Source: Phycisphaerae bacterium (GTDB taxonomy: Bacteria > Planctomycetota > Phycisphaerae > SM23-33). Taken from it: a stretch of 7,058 nucleotides of DNA. The stretch spans positions 1-7,058 of the forward strand of contig JALHTV010000134.1 of assembly GCA_022866005.1 (NCBI GenBank), read 5' to 3'. Positions 1 through 5,761 of this stretch are shown here, piece by piece. The notes under the pieces are model-generated. The model did no database searches and was not told the DNA's origin. It was given only the letters and a program-made list of their open reading frames with translations. Position numbers and translations under genes: made by a program. Numbering within the stretch: the stretch's first letter is position 1; each line of letters opens with the position of its first letter.

Positions 1-122
1 ACCTCCGCGCGGGCGCCATACCAGCGCTTGATCGACTCCTGCCGGGCAACGTCCTGCTCCTGCTGTTGGACACAGCCGGCCAGCAGCCCCAGCAGAATCA
101 GTGCGATGATCCAGCGTGTCAT
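1..122 (-). CDS. Putative lipoprotein, N-terminal fragment (3' end outside window)
   Basis: Only the first 40 codons are visible; the frame is open to the left edge. The start is a classic lipoprotein signal peptide: MTR, a hydrophobic stretch (about residues 4-14), then the lipobox LLAGC with the lipidated Cys at 17. After it comes a polar, Gln/Glu-rich segment (VQQQEQDVARQES), so the mature protein would be tethered to a membrane and lie in the periplasm. The ATG at 120-122 is chosen because AGGAG lies 10 nt upstream (133-137). It follows the secretin gene by 92 nt on the same strand, with no convincing terminator between, and is probably co-transcribed. Secretins often depend on a small lipoprotein pilotin, some of which (PilF/PilW) consist of TPR repeats, so a pilotin-like role is a reasonable guess. 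The visible part has no diagnostic domain. The signal peptide call is strong; the function is unknown. Confidence 0.8.
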   Translation of the reverse strand, partial: MTRWIIALILLGLLAGCVQQQEQDVARQESIKRWYGARAE

Positions 123-132
123 GATTGCATCT

Positions 133-137
133 CTCCT
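133..137 (-). promoter_or_regulatory. Ribosome binding site of the lipoprotein gene
   Basis: AGGAG on the minus strand, 10 nt before the ATG at 120-122. It decides the start of the lipoprotein and shows that the gene has its own translation signal. A 6-bp hairpin (138-155) abuts its upstream side. Confidence 0.6.
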
Positions 138-155
138 GCGGGCTCCGTGGCCCGC
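138..155 (-). other. Short GC-rich inverted repeat upstream of the lipoprotein gene
   Basis: GCGGGC and GCCCGC form a perfect 6-bp stem around a 6-nt loop, ending directly before the Shine-Dalgarno sequence of the lipoprotein gene. No U-tract follows, so it is not an intrinsic terminator. It could affect access to the ribosome binding site or mRNA stability, or be a chance result of the high GC content. Confidence 0.3.
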
Positions 156-214
156 GCGTCCTTGCTCAGTTTGTGCAGAATCTCCAAATTCACACGTAGG
201 GCGAAAAAAACTCG

Positions 215-2221
215 TCAGCGGTCTTGTCGGCCCTCTGCCGGCTTGGTGTCACTCTCGGCCTTGGCGTCTTCGGCGGGTTCGGGGGAAGGCGCGGGTTCGC
301 CCAGAGGCAGCTCAATCCGGTCGGCCATGCCGAAGGCGTCCTGGACTGGTTTGTCCAGGGCGCTGGGGTGGCGAGGCTTCGCCGGTGGGATGACCAGCTC
401 CGTGGGCTTGCCCAAGTCATGCATGATCATCCGTTGGATGACGTACTTGAAGACCGAGTCCTGGGGGTAGTCGGCCCAGTAGGCTCGGCCGGACAGTTGC
501 TCCTTCAGACGGATGGCCTCTTCGAGGGTCGGCACCATCGACAAGGCCATGTCCAGGTTCCACAGGGCCATGGCGCGGTTACCCTTGCCGAGCGCTTGCT
601 TGGCCCAGTTCGTGTGGGTGGCAGCCAGGCGATCGCGGCCCCACCACTGCACGCCCTTGCGCTGGCCGATGCGGAACCGCTCGATATCGTCCTTGAGCTG
701 CTCGCTGACGGCCTCGTCGGGCACCTGCCTAATAATGTGAGGTGTGATCAGGATCATGATCTCCTTGCGCACGGTCTCATCCTTGGTGTAGCGGAAGGCC
801 GGCCCCACCACCGGCAGGTTCCCCAGGATCGGGATCTGCGAGCGCTTGTTGGAGGTCTCTTCTCGGAAGAGCCCGCCCAGGACGACGGTGTGGCCGTCGC
901 GGACCAGGATGTTGGTCGTCAGCTCGGTCGTGGTCTCGCTGGGCAGAGCCATCTCGCCGGTGATGGTGACGCCGCCGTCGGAGTCTTCCGGGTGGACCTC
1001 CAGGCGCACGAAACCGTCCTTGGCCACATAGGGCCGGACGACCAGGCGCGTGCCCGTCTCTAGGAACTCCACCGCCTGGGTGACCTGGCCTTCGGTGACC
1101 GTGGTGGTGATGTAGCCGTCCCGAGAGCCGATCATGACCTCGCCGCGTTGCTTGTTGACGATCAGCAACTTGGGATTGGCCAGGATGGTCGTGTCGGTGT
1201 AGCTCTCCAACGCGGTGATGAACGCCGCGATGTTGTTGGTCACCACACCAAAGGTCACCCCGCCGGCGGTAGTGGTGAAGTCGGTGCGGAAGGTGCTGGC
1301 CGGGGCATGCTCCAGCTTCGTCCCCGACACCCCTGCGTTGCTCATGTTGCCCAGCGCGGTGCTGCTGGAGCTCAGCGATTCGAAGTCGATTCCCGCCAGG
1401 GTGCTGAAGTTCACGCCCAGGGCGTTGTCGTGATCGAGCACGGCGCTGAGCATGGTCACCTCGACCAGGACCTGGTCTGGACGGACGTCCAGGTCTGCGA
1501 GGATGGCCTCGACCTGCTTGAGATTGTCCTCGTAGTCTTGAACGATGAGGATGTCGTTGTGCGCGTTGCTGTTCCCTCCGGCGTCGCTGCTGCTGGTGGG
1601 CACGCCCACGCTCGCGGCCGGTGTCATGGACACCTTGGCGTCGTTCGACAGCACCGGCGCGATGAGGGTGTTGGCGTCGGCGGCTGTGACGTAGGCCAGG
1701 CGGAAGACGCGCCGCCCCATGATCCGCTCGCTCTTGAGGACCTCCGCCAACTGCTGCGCGGTGTAGACGTAGATGAACCCATCCTTCTCGCGGTAGACGA
1801 AGCCACTGGCCTGCAGCACCGCGTCGAGTGCATCGGTGAAGGTCACCCCGTACAGGTCGGCGGTCACGGTGCCGGTGACTTCCTTGGTCGCGACGATGTT
1901 TCTGCGGCCCTGGGTGCTCAGAAGTTGCAGCACGCCGCGCAGATCGGCGCCCTGGACGTGGATCTCAAAGGTGCCCGGCCGCGACACGCGAACTACCGCC
2001 GCCCCGCTGGTCGCTGGGGCGGTCGTCGGGGCAGCAATCGGCCAGCTGAGGCCGAGGGCGTCCATCAGTTTTCCGGCCGATTGGCTAGCCCGGAGGACGG
2101 GCTTGGCTTCGAGCGGAGCGTCCACCGCCTCCTCCTGGGCGGCGGCCACGGTCAGTGCCGTCAGCAGGGCGGCGCCGATGACTGGCACCAGGCCCCATCG
2201 CACTACGGCTCGGCTCCTCAT
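215..2221 (-). CDS. pilQ: Secretin (PilQ/GspD family) with long C-terminal extension
   Basis: This is the outer-membrane channel subunit (668 aa), which multimerises into a gated ring for a pilus or secreted substrate. A Sec signal peptide ends near AAA-Q (about residue 28). After a linker, an STN/N0 domain covers about 85-152 and an N1-type secretin_N domain about 170-245, containing a Ser/Gly/Asn-rich insert (about 204-220) before NDILIVQDYEDN. The secretin core runs from QVLVEVTML (about 250) to EIMILITPHII (487-497). It includes LANPKLLIVN, VVLGGLFREE (446-455) and the family signature IPILGNLPVVGP (463-474). Residues about 498-668 are an extension beyond the usual end: a helical, TPR-like stretch (about 539-577) and a Pro/Glu/Asp-rich tail. 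The frame also has a TTG two codons upstream, but AAGGAG lies 7 nt before this ATG and only 1 nt before the TTG. The symbol follows the pilMNO neighbours; gspD would be the alternative. Confidence 0.93.
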   Translation of the reverse strand: MRSRAVVRWGLVPVIGAALLTALTVAAAQEEAVDAPLEAKPVLRASQSAGKLMDALGLSWPIAAPTTAPATSGAAVVRVSRPGTFEIHVQGADLRGVLQLLSTQGRRNIVATKEVTGTVTADLYGVTFTDALDAVLQASGFVYREKDGFIYVYTAQQLAEVLKSERIMGRRVFRLAYVTAADANTLIAPVLSNDAKVSMTPAASVGVPTSSSDAGGNSNAHNDILIVQDYEDNLKQVEAILADLDVRPDQVLVEVTMLSAVLDHDNALGVNFSTLAGIDFESLSSSSTALGNMSNAGVSGTKLEHAPASTFRTDFTTTAGGVTFGVVTNNIAAFITALESYTDTTILANPKLLIVNKQRGEVMIGSRDGYITTTVTEGQVTQAVEFLETGTRLVVRPYVAKDGFVRLEVHPEDSDGGVTITGEMALPSETTTELTTNILVRDGHTVVLGGLFREETSNKRSQIPILGNLPVVGPAFRYTKDETVRKEIMILITPHIIRQVPDEAVSEQLKDDIERFRIGQRKGVQWWGRDRLAATHTNWAKQALGKGNRAMALWNLDMALSMVPTLEEAIRLKEQLSGRAYWADYPQDSVFKYVIQRMIMHDLGKPTELVIPPAKPRHPSALDKPVQDAFGMADRIELPLGEPAPSPEPAEDAKAESDTKPAEGRQDR

Positions 2222-2228
2222 GATCAAA

Positions 2229-2234
2229 CTCCTT
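2229..2234 (-). promoter_or_regulatory. Strong ribosome binding site of the secretin gene
   Basis: AAGGAG with 7-nt spacing to the ATG at 2219-2221. This spacing rules against the in-frame TTG at 2225-2227, which would be only 1 nt away. It is one of the best Shine-Dalgarno matches in the cluster, fitting the need for many secretin subunits per channel. Confidence 0.75.
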
Positions 2235-2292
2235 GCTAAGGTTGGCCGCCTCGTCCGGCAGCCGTCGCTGTATGTATGATGCCACTGCGTCT

Positions 2293-2311
2293 CGTCCCTC
2301 TTGAAGGGACG
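2293..2311 (-). other. Intergenic hairpin between the gspC/pilP-like gene and the secretin gene
   Basis: CGTCCCT and AGGGACG form a perfect 7-bp stem with a 5-nt loop, beginning 6 nt after the stop codon of the upstream gene, in the longest gap of the window (96 nt, 2222-2317). No run of U follows, so it is not a typical intrinsic terminator. It could be an mRNA processing or stability element, or partial attenuation before the secretin. No promoter consensus is convincing in the rest of the gap. Confidence 0.4.
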
Positions 2312-2317
2312 TTGGTC

Positions 2318-2872
2318 TTACGGTTCGCCTTTCATCTCCAAAACCACCCGCACACCGCCTCGCTCCAAGGTCACCGATCGCGACCCGATCCGCTCCACGC
2401 GGAAGCCCCGGATCACGTCACCGACCTGGACGAGCTGCCCGTCAACGATGGCCTTGGGCGTCGAAGACAGAATCGTGCTCTCCAGCGTCATGGCGGTGGC
2501 ATCCTTGCGGGCGTTCTCCTTCTCCGTGCTCCGGCTGTCAGCGGTAGTCGGTTGCGGTTTCTTGGCTGTCACCGGCAGGGGATAGTACCGCTCCGGTGGC
2601 ACAAAGATGTCGCGGGTAATGGTGGTGTCGATTTTCCTGAAATAATCATCGCGTTTGGCGGTCTCCACCCCGGCCTGCCACAACGCCTCGTCGCCCGGCG
2701 CCTTGGCGGTCGCTTCGGTCCCCGGAGCAGCGGCGGCCGTCGAAGGACTGGACTTCTTCAGCAGCAGGCGAGCGAGCAGGACAGCCGCCACGACCGCCAA
2801 CACGATCATGATGACGGACCGTTTCTTGTCCCGCTTCAGCTCGGCCAGCACCTGGTTCATCGGGTTCTTCAT
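2318..2872 (-). CDS. GspC/PilP-like inner-membrane linker protein
   Basis: This 184-aa protein sits where PilP is expected, between PilO and the secretin. Layout: a short basic cytoplasmic N-terminus, one membrane segment (about 19-38), an Ala/Pro/Thr-rich linker, the motif RDIFVPP (87-93, like the RDPF seen in this family), a second Lys/Ser/Glu-rich linker, and a C-terminal beta-rich domain (about 128-181). That domain contains AIVDGQLVQVGDVI followed by short strands, the pattern of the GspC/PilP homology region, which in known systems contacts the N0 domain of the secretin. Unlike typical PilP it has no lipobox Cys and is anchored by a transmembrane helix, like GspC. The chosen ATG (2870-2872) has only a weak ribosome binding site (GGA and AGGG upstream); Met5 is a possible alternative. 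It starts 32 nt after the pilO stop. The family call is good, but the choice between pilP and gspC is open. Confidence 0.8.
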   Translation of the reverse strand: MKNPMNQVLAELKRDKKRSVIMIVLAVVAAVLLARLLLKKSSPSTAAAAPGTEATAKAPGDEALWQAGVETAKRDDYFRKIDTTITRDIFVPPERYYPLPVTAKKPQPTTADSRSTEKENARKDATAMTLESTILSSTPKAIVDGQLVQVGDVIRGFRVERIGSRSVTLERGGVRVVLEMKGEP

Positions 2873-2904
2873 GTCCCTATTTCCGTCGCGGCCTTCGGGC
2901 CCGA

Positions 2905-3444
2905 TCAGTTCTTAGTGAAGTAGATGTTCAGCAGCAACTCGACGCTCAGGTCGTCGCCTTCCTGTTGCGGAATGCTGACCATCAGCCGCTGCACGCGGGT
3001 CAGCCGCCGCATCTGGCCGAGGCGCCTCAGGAAATCCGTGAGGGCCATGTACCGCCCGCGCAGGCGCATCTTGATCGGCATCGTGTTGAACAGCTCCTCG
3101 CTGACCGGACTGCCGGTCTCCATCCGAGGATCCACCAGCGCCGAGTTTTGCTGAATGGCCGTAATCTCCTGGAGGAATCCCCCCAGCTCCTTGCTGCGGG
3201 GCAGGCGGCTGTCGAAATCCTTGTAACGGCTCTTGAGGACCTGGACCTCTCGCATCATGCGCGGCACGACAGCCGCCTTCTTGGAGTTGTCCGCCAGCAC
3301 CAGTTTCCGTGAGGCGATGCCCGTTTTGATAGACTGAAGCTTGTGACTCTGAGGTACGTAGACCGCCACGGTGGCGCCCACCCCCATCGCCACCGTGAGC
3401 ACCGGCATCATCCAGCACTCGGCGGTCTGTCGCAGTTTGGCCAT
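2905..3444 (-). CDS. pilO: PilO-like type IV pilus inner-membrane protein
   Basis: This 179-aa bitopic protein would pair with PilN in the inner membrane to form the periplasmic alignment complex. One membrane helix covers about 12-31, followed by a basic, helical coiled-coil stretch (about 35-78). The periplasmic ferredoxin-like domain (about 80-179) shows the PilO pattern: LPRSKELGGFLQEI (81-94), then MPIKMRLRGRYMALTDFLRRL (122-142), matching the family arrangement of a strand, G-x-Y, and an F-L-x-x-L helix. The frame is open much further upstream (to about 3603), but that part runs inside pilN. The ATG at 3442-3444 is chosen because AAGAGG lies 6 nt before it and because it gives a normal PilO length. 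It starts 16 nt after the pilN stop. Confidence 0.85.
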   Translation of the reverse strand: MAKLRQTAECWMMPVLTVAMGVGATVAVYVPQSHKLQSIKTGIASRKLVLADNSKKAAVVPRMMREVQVLKSRYKDFDSRLPRSKELGGFLQEITAIQQNSALVDPRMETGSPVSEELFNTMPIKMRLRGRYMALTDFLRRLGQMRRLTRVQRLMVSIPQQEGDDLSVELLLNIYFTKN

Positions 3445-3460
3445 GGATCGCCTCTTAAGG

Positions 3461-4090
3461 CTAGCGCGCCACGTGGCAGCTCGCCTGGAACTCCCGGACG
3501 TTGCGACCGCGGAAGTCCACGTTCCTGACATAGCCCATGCTGACATCCTCAAACAGCCGCCCGGCCGACATCTGAGCGATGAAGTTGGCCACCTCCACGT
3601 CACTGGGGGCCAGCCCCGTGAACACCAGCCGCACGCGCTTGGACACGGTCTCCTTCGGCGGGGCCTGGGCCCCGGCCACCACGGGGGCGCCGCTGCCCCC
3701 CGACTTGATTGGCGTGTGGATTTCCACGGCCTCGAGAGTCAGGCTGGTCAGAACGATGCTCTCCGGGAGCGTGCGTTCCAGCTCGGCCAGCACCTCCAGG
3801 GCGTTGGCGCGGCTGCCGAGGGTGTCGTCGATGCGCTTCTTGATCATCAGGTCGGCCAATTGCTGCTCCAGGTCGGTGCGCAGCGAGAGCTGGCGGTTCA
3901 CGGCGGAAATCCTGCGGTCCAACCAGGTGAGTTCCGCCTTGGCCTGGGTGGCCATGCTTTGACGGACGTACCCCAAGACCGCCAGGCCCACGGCCGCCAC
4001 GATCGCCAGCCACGTCTGCCGCTTGAAGCTCTGTCGGCGGGCCCGGCAGATCTTGATGTACTTAGGCAGAAAGTCGATCCTGTCGTCCAT
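3461..4090 (-). CDS. pilN: PilN-like type IV pilus inner-membrane protein
   Basis: This 209-aa protein would recruit cytoplasmic PilM through its short N-terminal tail and pair with PilO in the periplasm. The tail carries IDFLP (5-9), the equivalent of the conserved INLLP PilM-binding motif of PilN. A membrane helix follows (about 26-43), then a coiled coil (about 47-90) and the PilN domain (about 96-208), with ALEVLAELERTLPESI leading into a beta strand as in the family. A Gly/Pro/Ala-rich insert (about 126-147) interrupts the domain and is probably a flexible loop. The start lies inside the end of pilM (29-nt overlap) and has GAGG 6 nt upstream, so translation is probably coupled to pilM, giving matched amounts of partners. 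Confidence 0.88.
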   Translation of the reverse strand: MDDRIDFLPKYIKICRARRQSFKRQTWLAIVAAVGLAVLGYVRQSMATQAKAELTWLDRRISAVNRQLSLRTDLEQQLADLMIKKRIDDTLGSRANALEVLAELERTLPESIVLTSLTLEAVEIHTPIKSGGSGAPVVAGAQAPPKETVSKRVRLVFTGLAPSDVEVANFIAQMSAGRLFEDVSMGYVRNVDFRGRNVREFQASCHVAR

Positions 4091-5231
4091 CGTCTACCTC
4101 GGAACGCACGTTCCAGACGTCCAGGGTCTTAAGGGCCAAGCCGGCGCACACAGCCCATTCCGCGAAGATGTCGCGCGCGTGACTTTCCCACTCGACGGCG
4201 TCGGTATCCGCACCTCGCAGCGGACGGCCCAGGACGCACGGGATGCCCAGCCGCTCACCCAAGAGTTTGGCCACCAGCGGATCGTAGGCCTCTCCACCGC
4301 ACAGCACGACCTCGGCAGGGCGCAGCCCGCGGAAGGTGACCGAGCAATAGCGCAGGCACAGGGCAAGCTCCTCGGCCAGCGACTCCAGCGTGCCGCGGAC
4401 GGCATCCTGGATGTTCCAGTCCACCAACGCGTCCCCCACGTCGTCCCCTTGCGCGGCCACACGGGCCGACTCCTGCCGCATCGCCCGCAACCGGAACTGG
4501 GCGGCGTCCTCCTCGCTGAGGTTGAACTGCCCGCTGACTGCGGCCGTGAGAGCCGAGCCCCCCACCTCGAGGCCCTTGATAAAGACGATCTGTCTGCCCC
4601 TGGCGACGAGCACTCGCGTCCCGGAGGCGCCGAGGTCCAAAAGCACCTTGGCCGTTTGCTCGTCTTCCTCGCGACGCAGGAAACGCCCAAAGACACGGAA
4701 CATGGCCAGGGGCTCGGCGTCGATGGCCACCGGGGTCAGCTTCATCGCCGACAGCATCGCCAGGTGGTTGTCGATCGCCTCCTGCTTCGCGACCAGGAGG
4801 ATAAGCTCCTGGACGGTGTCATTGCCCGAGCGGACCTCTCCCGCGTCGATCCAGTTGAGCTGATCGTCGGAAACCTCGAAGCCAAAACGCTCCGTGGCTT
4901 CCCACTTGATGGCAGCCTGCAACTCGGTGGGGGGCATGCGCGGGAGGCGGATGTTCTTGATCCCTACCTGGCTGCACGACAAGGCCGAGACGACGTCCCG
5001 GCCTCTGAAGCCCCCGTGCCGCAGCATGCTGGTGACCGCTTCGACCGCCTGCTGGCGTCGCTGCGCGGGGTCCTGGGACGCCCCTGGCGGGAACCGCCAC
5101 ACGGCAGCAGCCGCGACCAAGGGCGCGTGCCCTGGAGACACCTGGAACTGAAGCATCTTGATGCTTTCAGTTCCGATGTCGATGCCTATGGGCAACCGCT
5201 TGCGCTTGGTCACAAGCCCCAGCAATCGCAT
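4062..5231 (-). CDS. pilM: PilM, actin-like ATP-binding pilus assembly protein
   Basis: This 389-aa cytoplasmic protein belongs to the PilM/FtsA actin-like ATPase family and forms the inner ring of the alignment complex through PilN. Visible motifs: phosphate-1 loop GIDIGTESIKM (16-26), the LPRMPPTEL-AI-WEA segment (96-111) typical of PilM, the phosphate-2 loop LLDLGASGTRV (197-207), and an adenosine-binding GG (312-313) in VVLCGGEAYD. The late AVCAGLALK (360-368) also matches the family end. No membrane segment or signal peptide is present. It is slightly longer than the usual ~350 aa, with a short charged C-terminal tail that is encoded partly within the pilN overlap. The start is 23 nt after the pseudopilin stop. 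Its AGAGGA Shine-Dalgarno is 11 nt away, a rather long spacing. PilM being separate from PilN points to a pilus-type arrangement rather than a fused GspL. Confidence 0.92.
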   Translation of the reverse strand: MRLLGLVTKRKRLPIGIDIGTESIKMLQFQVSPGHAPLVAAAAVWRFPPGASQDPAQRRQQAVEAVTSMLRHGGFRGRDVVSALSCSQVGIKNIRLPRMPPTELQAAIKWEATERFGFEVSDDQLNWIDAGEVRSGNDTVQELILLVAKQEAIDNHLAMLSAMKLTPVAIDAEPLAMFRVFGRFLRREEDEQTAKVLLDLGASGTRVLVARGRQIVFIKGLEVGGSALTAAVSGQFNLSEEDAAQFRLRAMRQESARVAAQGDDVGDALVDWNIQDAVRGTLESLAEELALCLRYCSVTFRGLRPAEVVLCGGEAYDPLVAKLLGERLGIPCVLGRPLRGADTDAVEWESHARDIFAEWAVCAGLALKTLDVWNVRSEVDDGRQDRLSA

Positions 5232-5254
5232 TGTGCCGCCGTTCCTCTCGCTCG

Positions 5255-5761
5255 TCAGGAACGCGTGACCGTAACCGTACCGGTGATAGCCGCCACGCTG
5301 ATGGTGTAAACGTGCGGCCCGGCCCGCAGAACCACGGTCCCGCCCGCGTTCGGCGTGCCTAGCTCATCAAAAGTCACTGACGAGGCCCCGTTGAACGAGG
5401 CCGACACAACGTCCACCTCGCCGAAGCCTCGCAGCGATGTAAAGTCCACGGTATAGACATCTTTAGTGATCGGATGGATCAGGGCGCCACTTGTGTTGCT
5501 CAACTGGTATGTTTCGCTGGCCGGTTGGAGGACCACGCTCACCGCCGTCTGAGACGTAATTGCAGTGTCCTGGGCATATTGCAGATCTGCCGTCAGGATC
5601 CTCGCCGCCGACATCACCTGGAGGTCGGAGGTGTTGATCGCGTTGGGGATCACCACCGCTGCAACGATCCCCACGATCACAACCACCATGAGCACCTCAG
5701 TTAGCGTGAACGCCCGGGCGAACCACGCCCGTGTCACTGCCGGTGGTAGTTGGCTGAACAT
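5255..5761 (-). CDS. GspH/FimT-family pseudopilin (type IV prepilin signal)
   Basis: This 168-aa minor-pilin-like protein has a class III (type IV prepilin) signal. The 17-residue leader ends ARA, with cleavage predicted between Ala17 and Phe18. The mature start FTLTEVLMVVVIVGIVAAVVIP has Glu at +5 and the usual hydrophobic helix. The -1 residue is Ala instead of the common Gly. The segment AARILTADLQYAQDTAITSQ (52-71) matches the GspH/FimT pattern just after the helix. The rest is beta-rich, as in GspH. Such proteins sit in the inner membrane until prepilin peptidase processes them, then help start or cap the filament. The ATG is chosen for its strong GGAGGAG, 6 nt upstream. This puts the start 65 nt inside the preceding gene; no later Met exists before the cleavage site, although a GTG at codon 9 does. 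Confidence 0.88.
   Translation of the reverse strand: MFSQLPPAVTRAWFARAFTLTEVLMVVVIVGIVAAVVIPNAINTSDLQVMSAARILTADLQYAQDTAITSQTAVSVVLQPASETYQLSNTSGALIHPITKDVYTVDFTSLRGFGEVDVVSASFNGASSVTFDELGTPNAGGTVVLRAGPHVYTISVAAITGTVTVTRS

Noticed and set aside
204..245. Possible intrinsic terminator after the secretin: imperfect GCCGGC/GCCGAC stem and a run of seven T on the minus strand
   Set aside because: The stem has an internal mismatch, and about 14 nt separate it from the T-run, too far for a normal Rho-independent terminator. The T-run alone is not enough to call one.
1148..2239. Long open frame on the plus strand opposite the secretin (363 codons)
   Set aside because: The secretin frame carries a signal peptide, N-domains and signature motifs; the antisense product has no coherent domains and is a composition artefact.
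2085..2285. Minus-strand 66-codon frame reaching across the gap before the secretin
   Set aside because: It starts with GTG, has no proper ribosome binding site and runs mostly inside the secretin signal region in another frame, ending in a Gly/Arg-rich sequence typical of a shadow frame.
2837..2853. 17-nt sequence CAGCTCGGCCAGCACCT repeated exactly at 3779-3795
   Set aside because: Both copies encode VLAEL in helical parts of two different proteins with shared codon preferences. There is no flanking similarity, so it is probably chance plus codon bias rather than a functional repeat.
2276..2923. Plus-strand open frame opposite the gspC/pilP-like gene (215 codons)
   Set aside because: The minus-strand product has a membrane helix and homology-region domain in the right genomic position; the plus-strand product is Arg/His/Gly-rich noise.
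3445..3603. Extended N-terminus for PilO (frame open up to 3603)
   Set aside because: The extra residues are Arg/Trp/Ser-rich with no protein-like pattern and overlap pilN. AAGAGG directly before the ATG at 3444 and normal PilO length favour the shorter form.
3371..4132. Plus-strand open frame opposite pilN and the start of pilO (253 codons)
   Set aside because: It is the complement of two well-supported genes and has no domain pattern or ribosome binding site that stands out.
4023..5309. Long open frame on the plus strand opposite pilM (428 codons)
   Set aside because: It lies antisense to a protein with clear PilM motifs. Its translation is rich in Gly, Arg, His and Gln with no recognisable domain, as expected for the complement of GC-rich codons.
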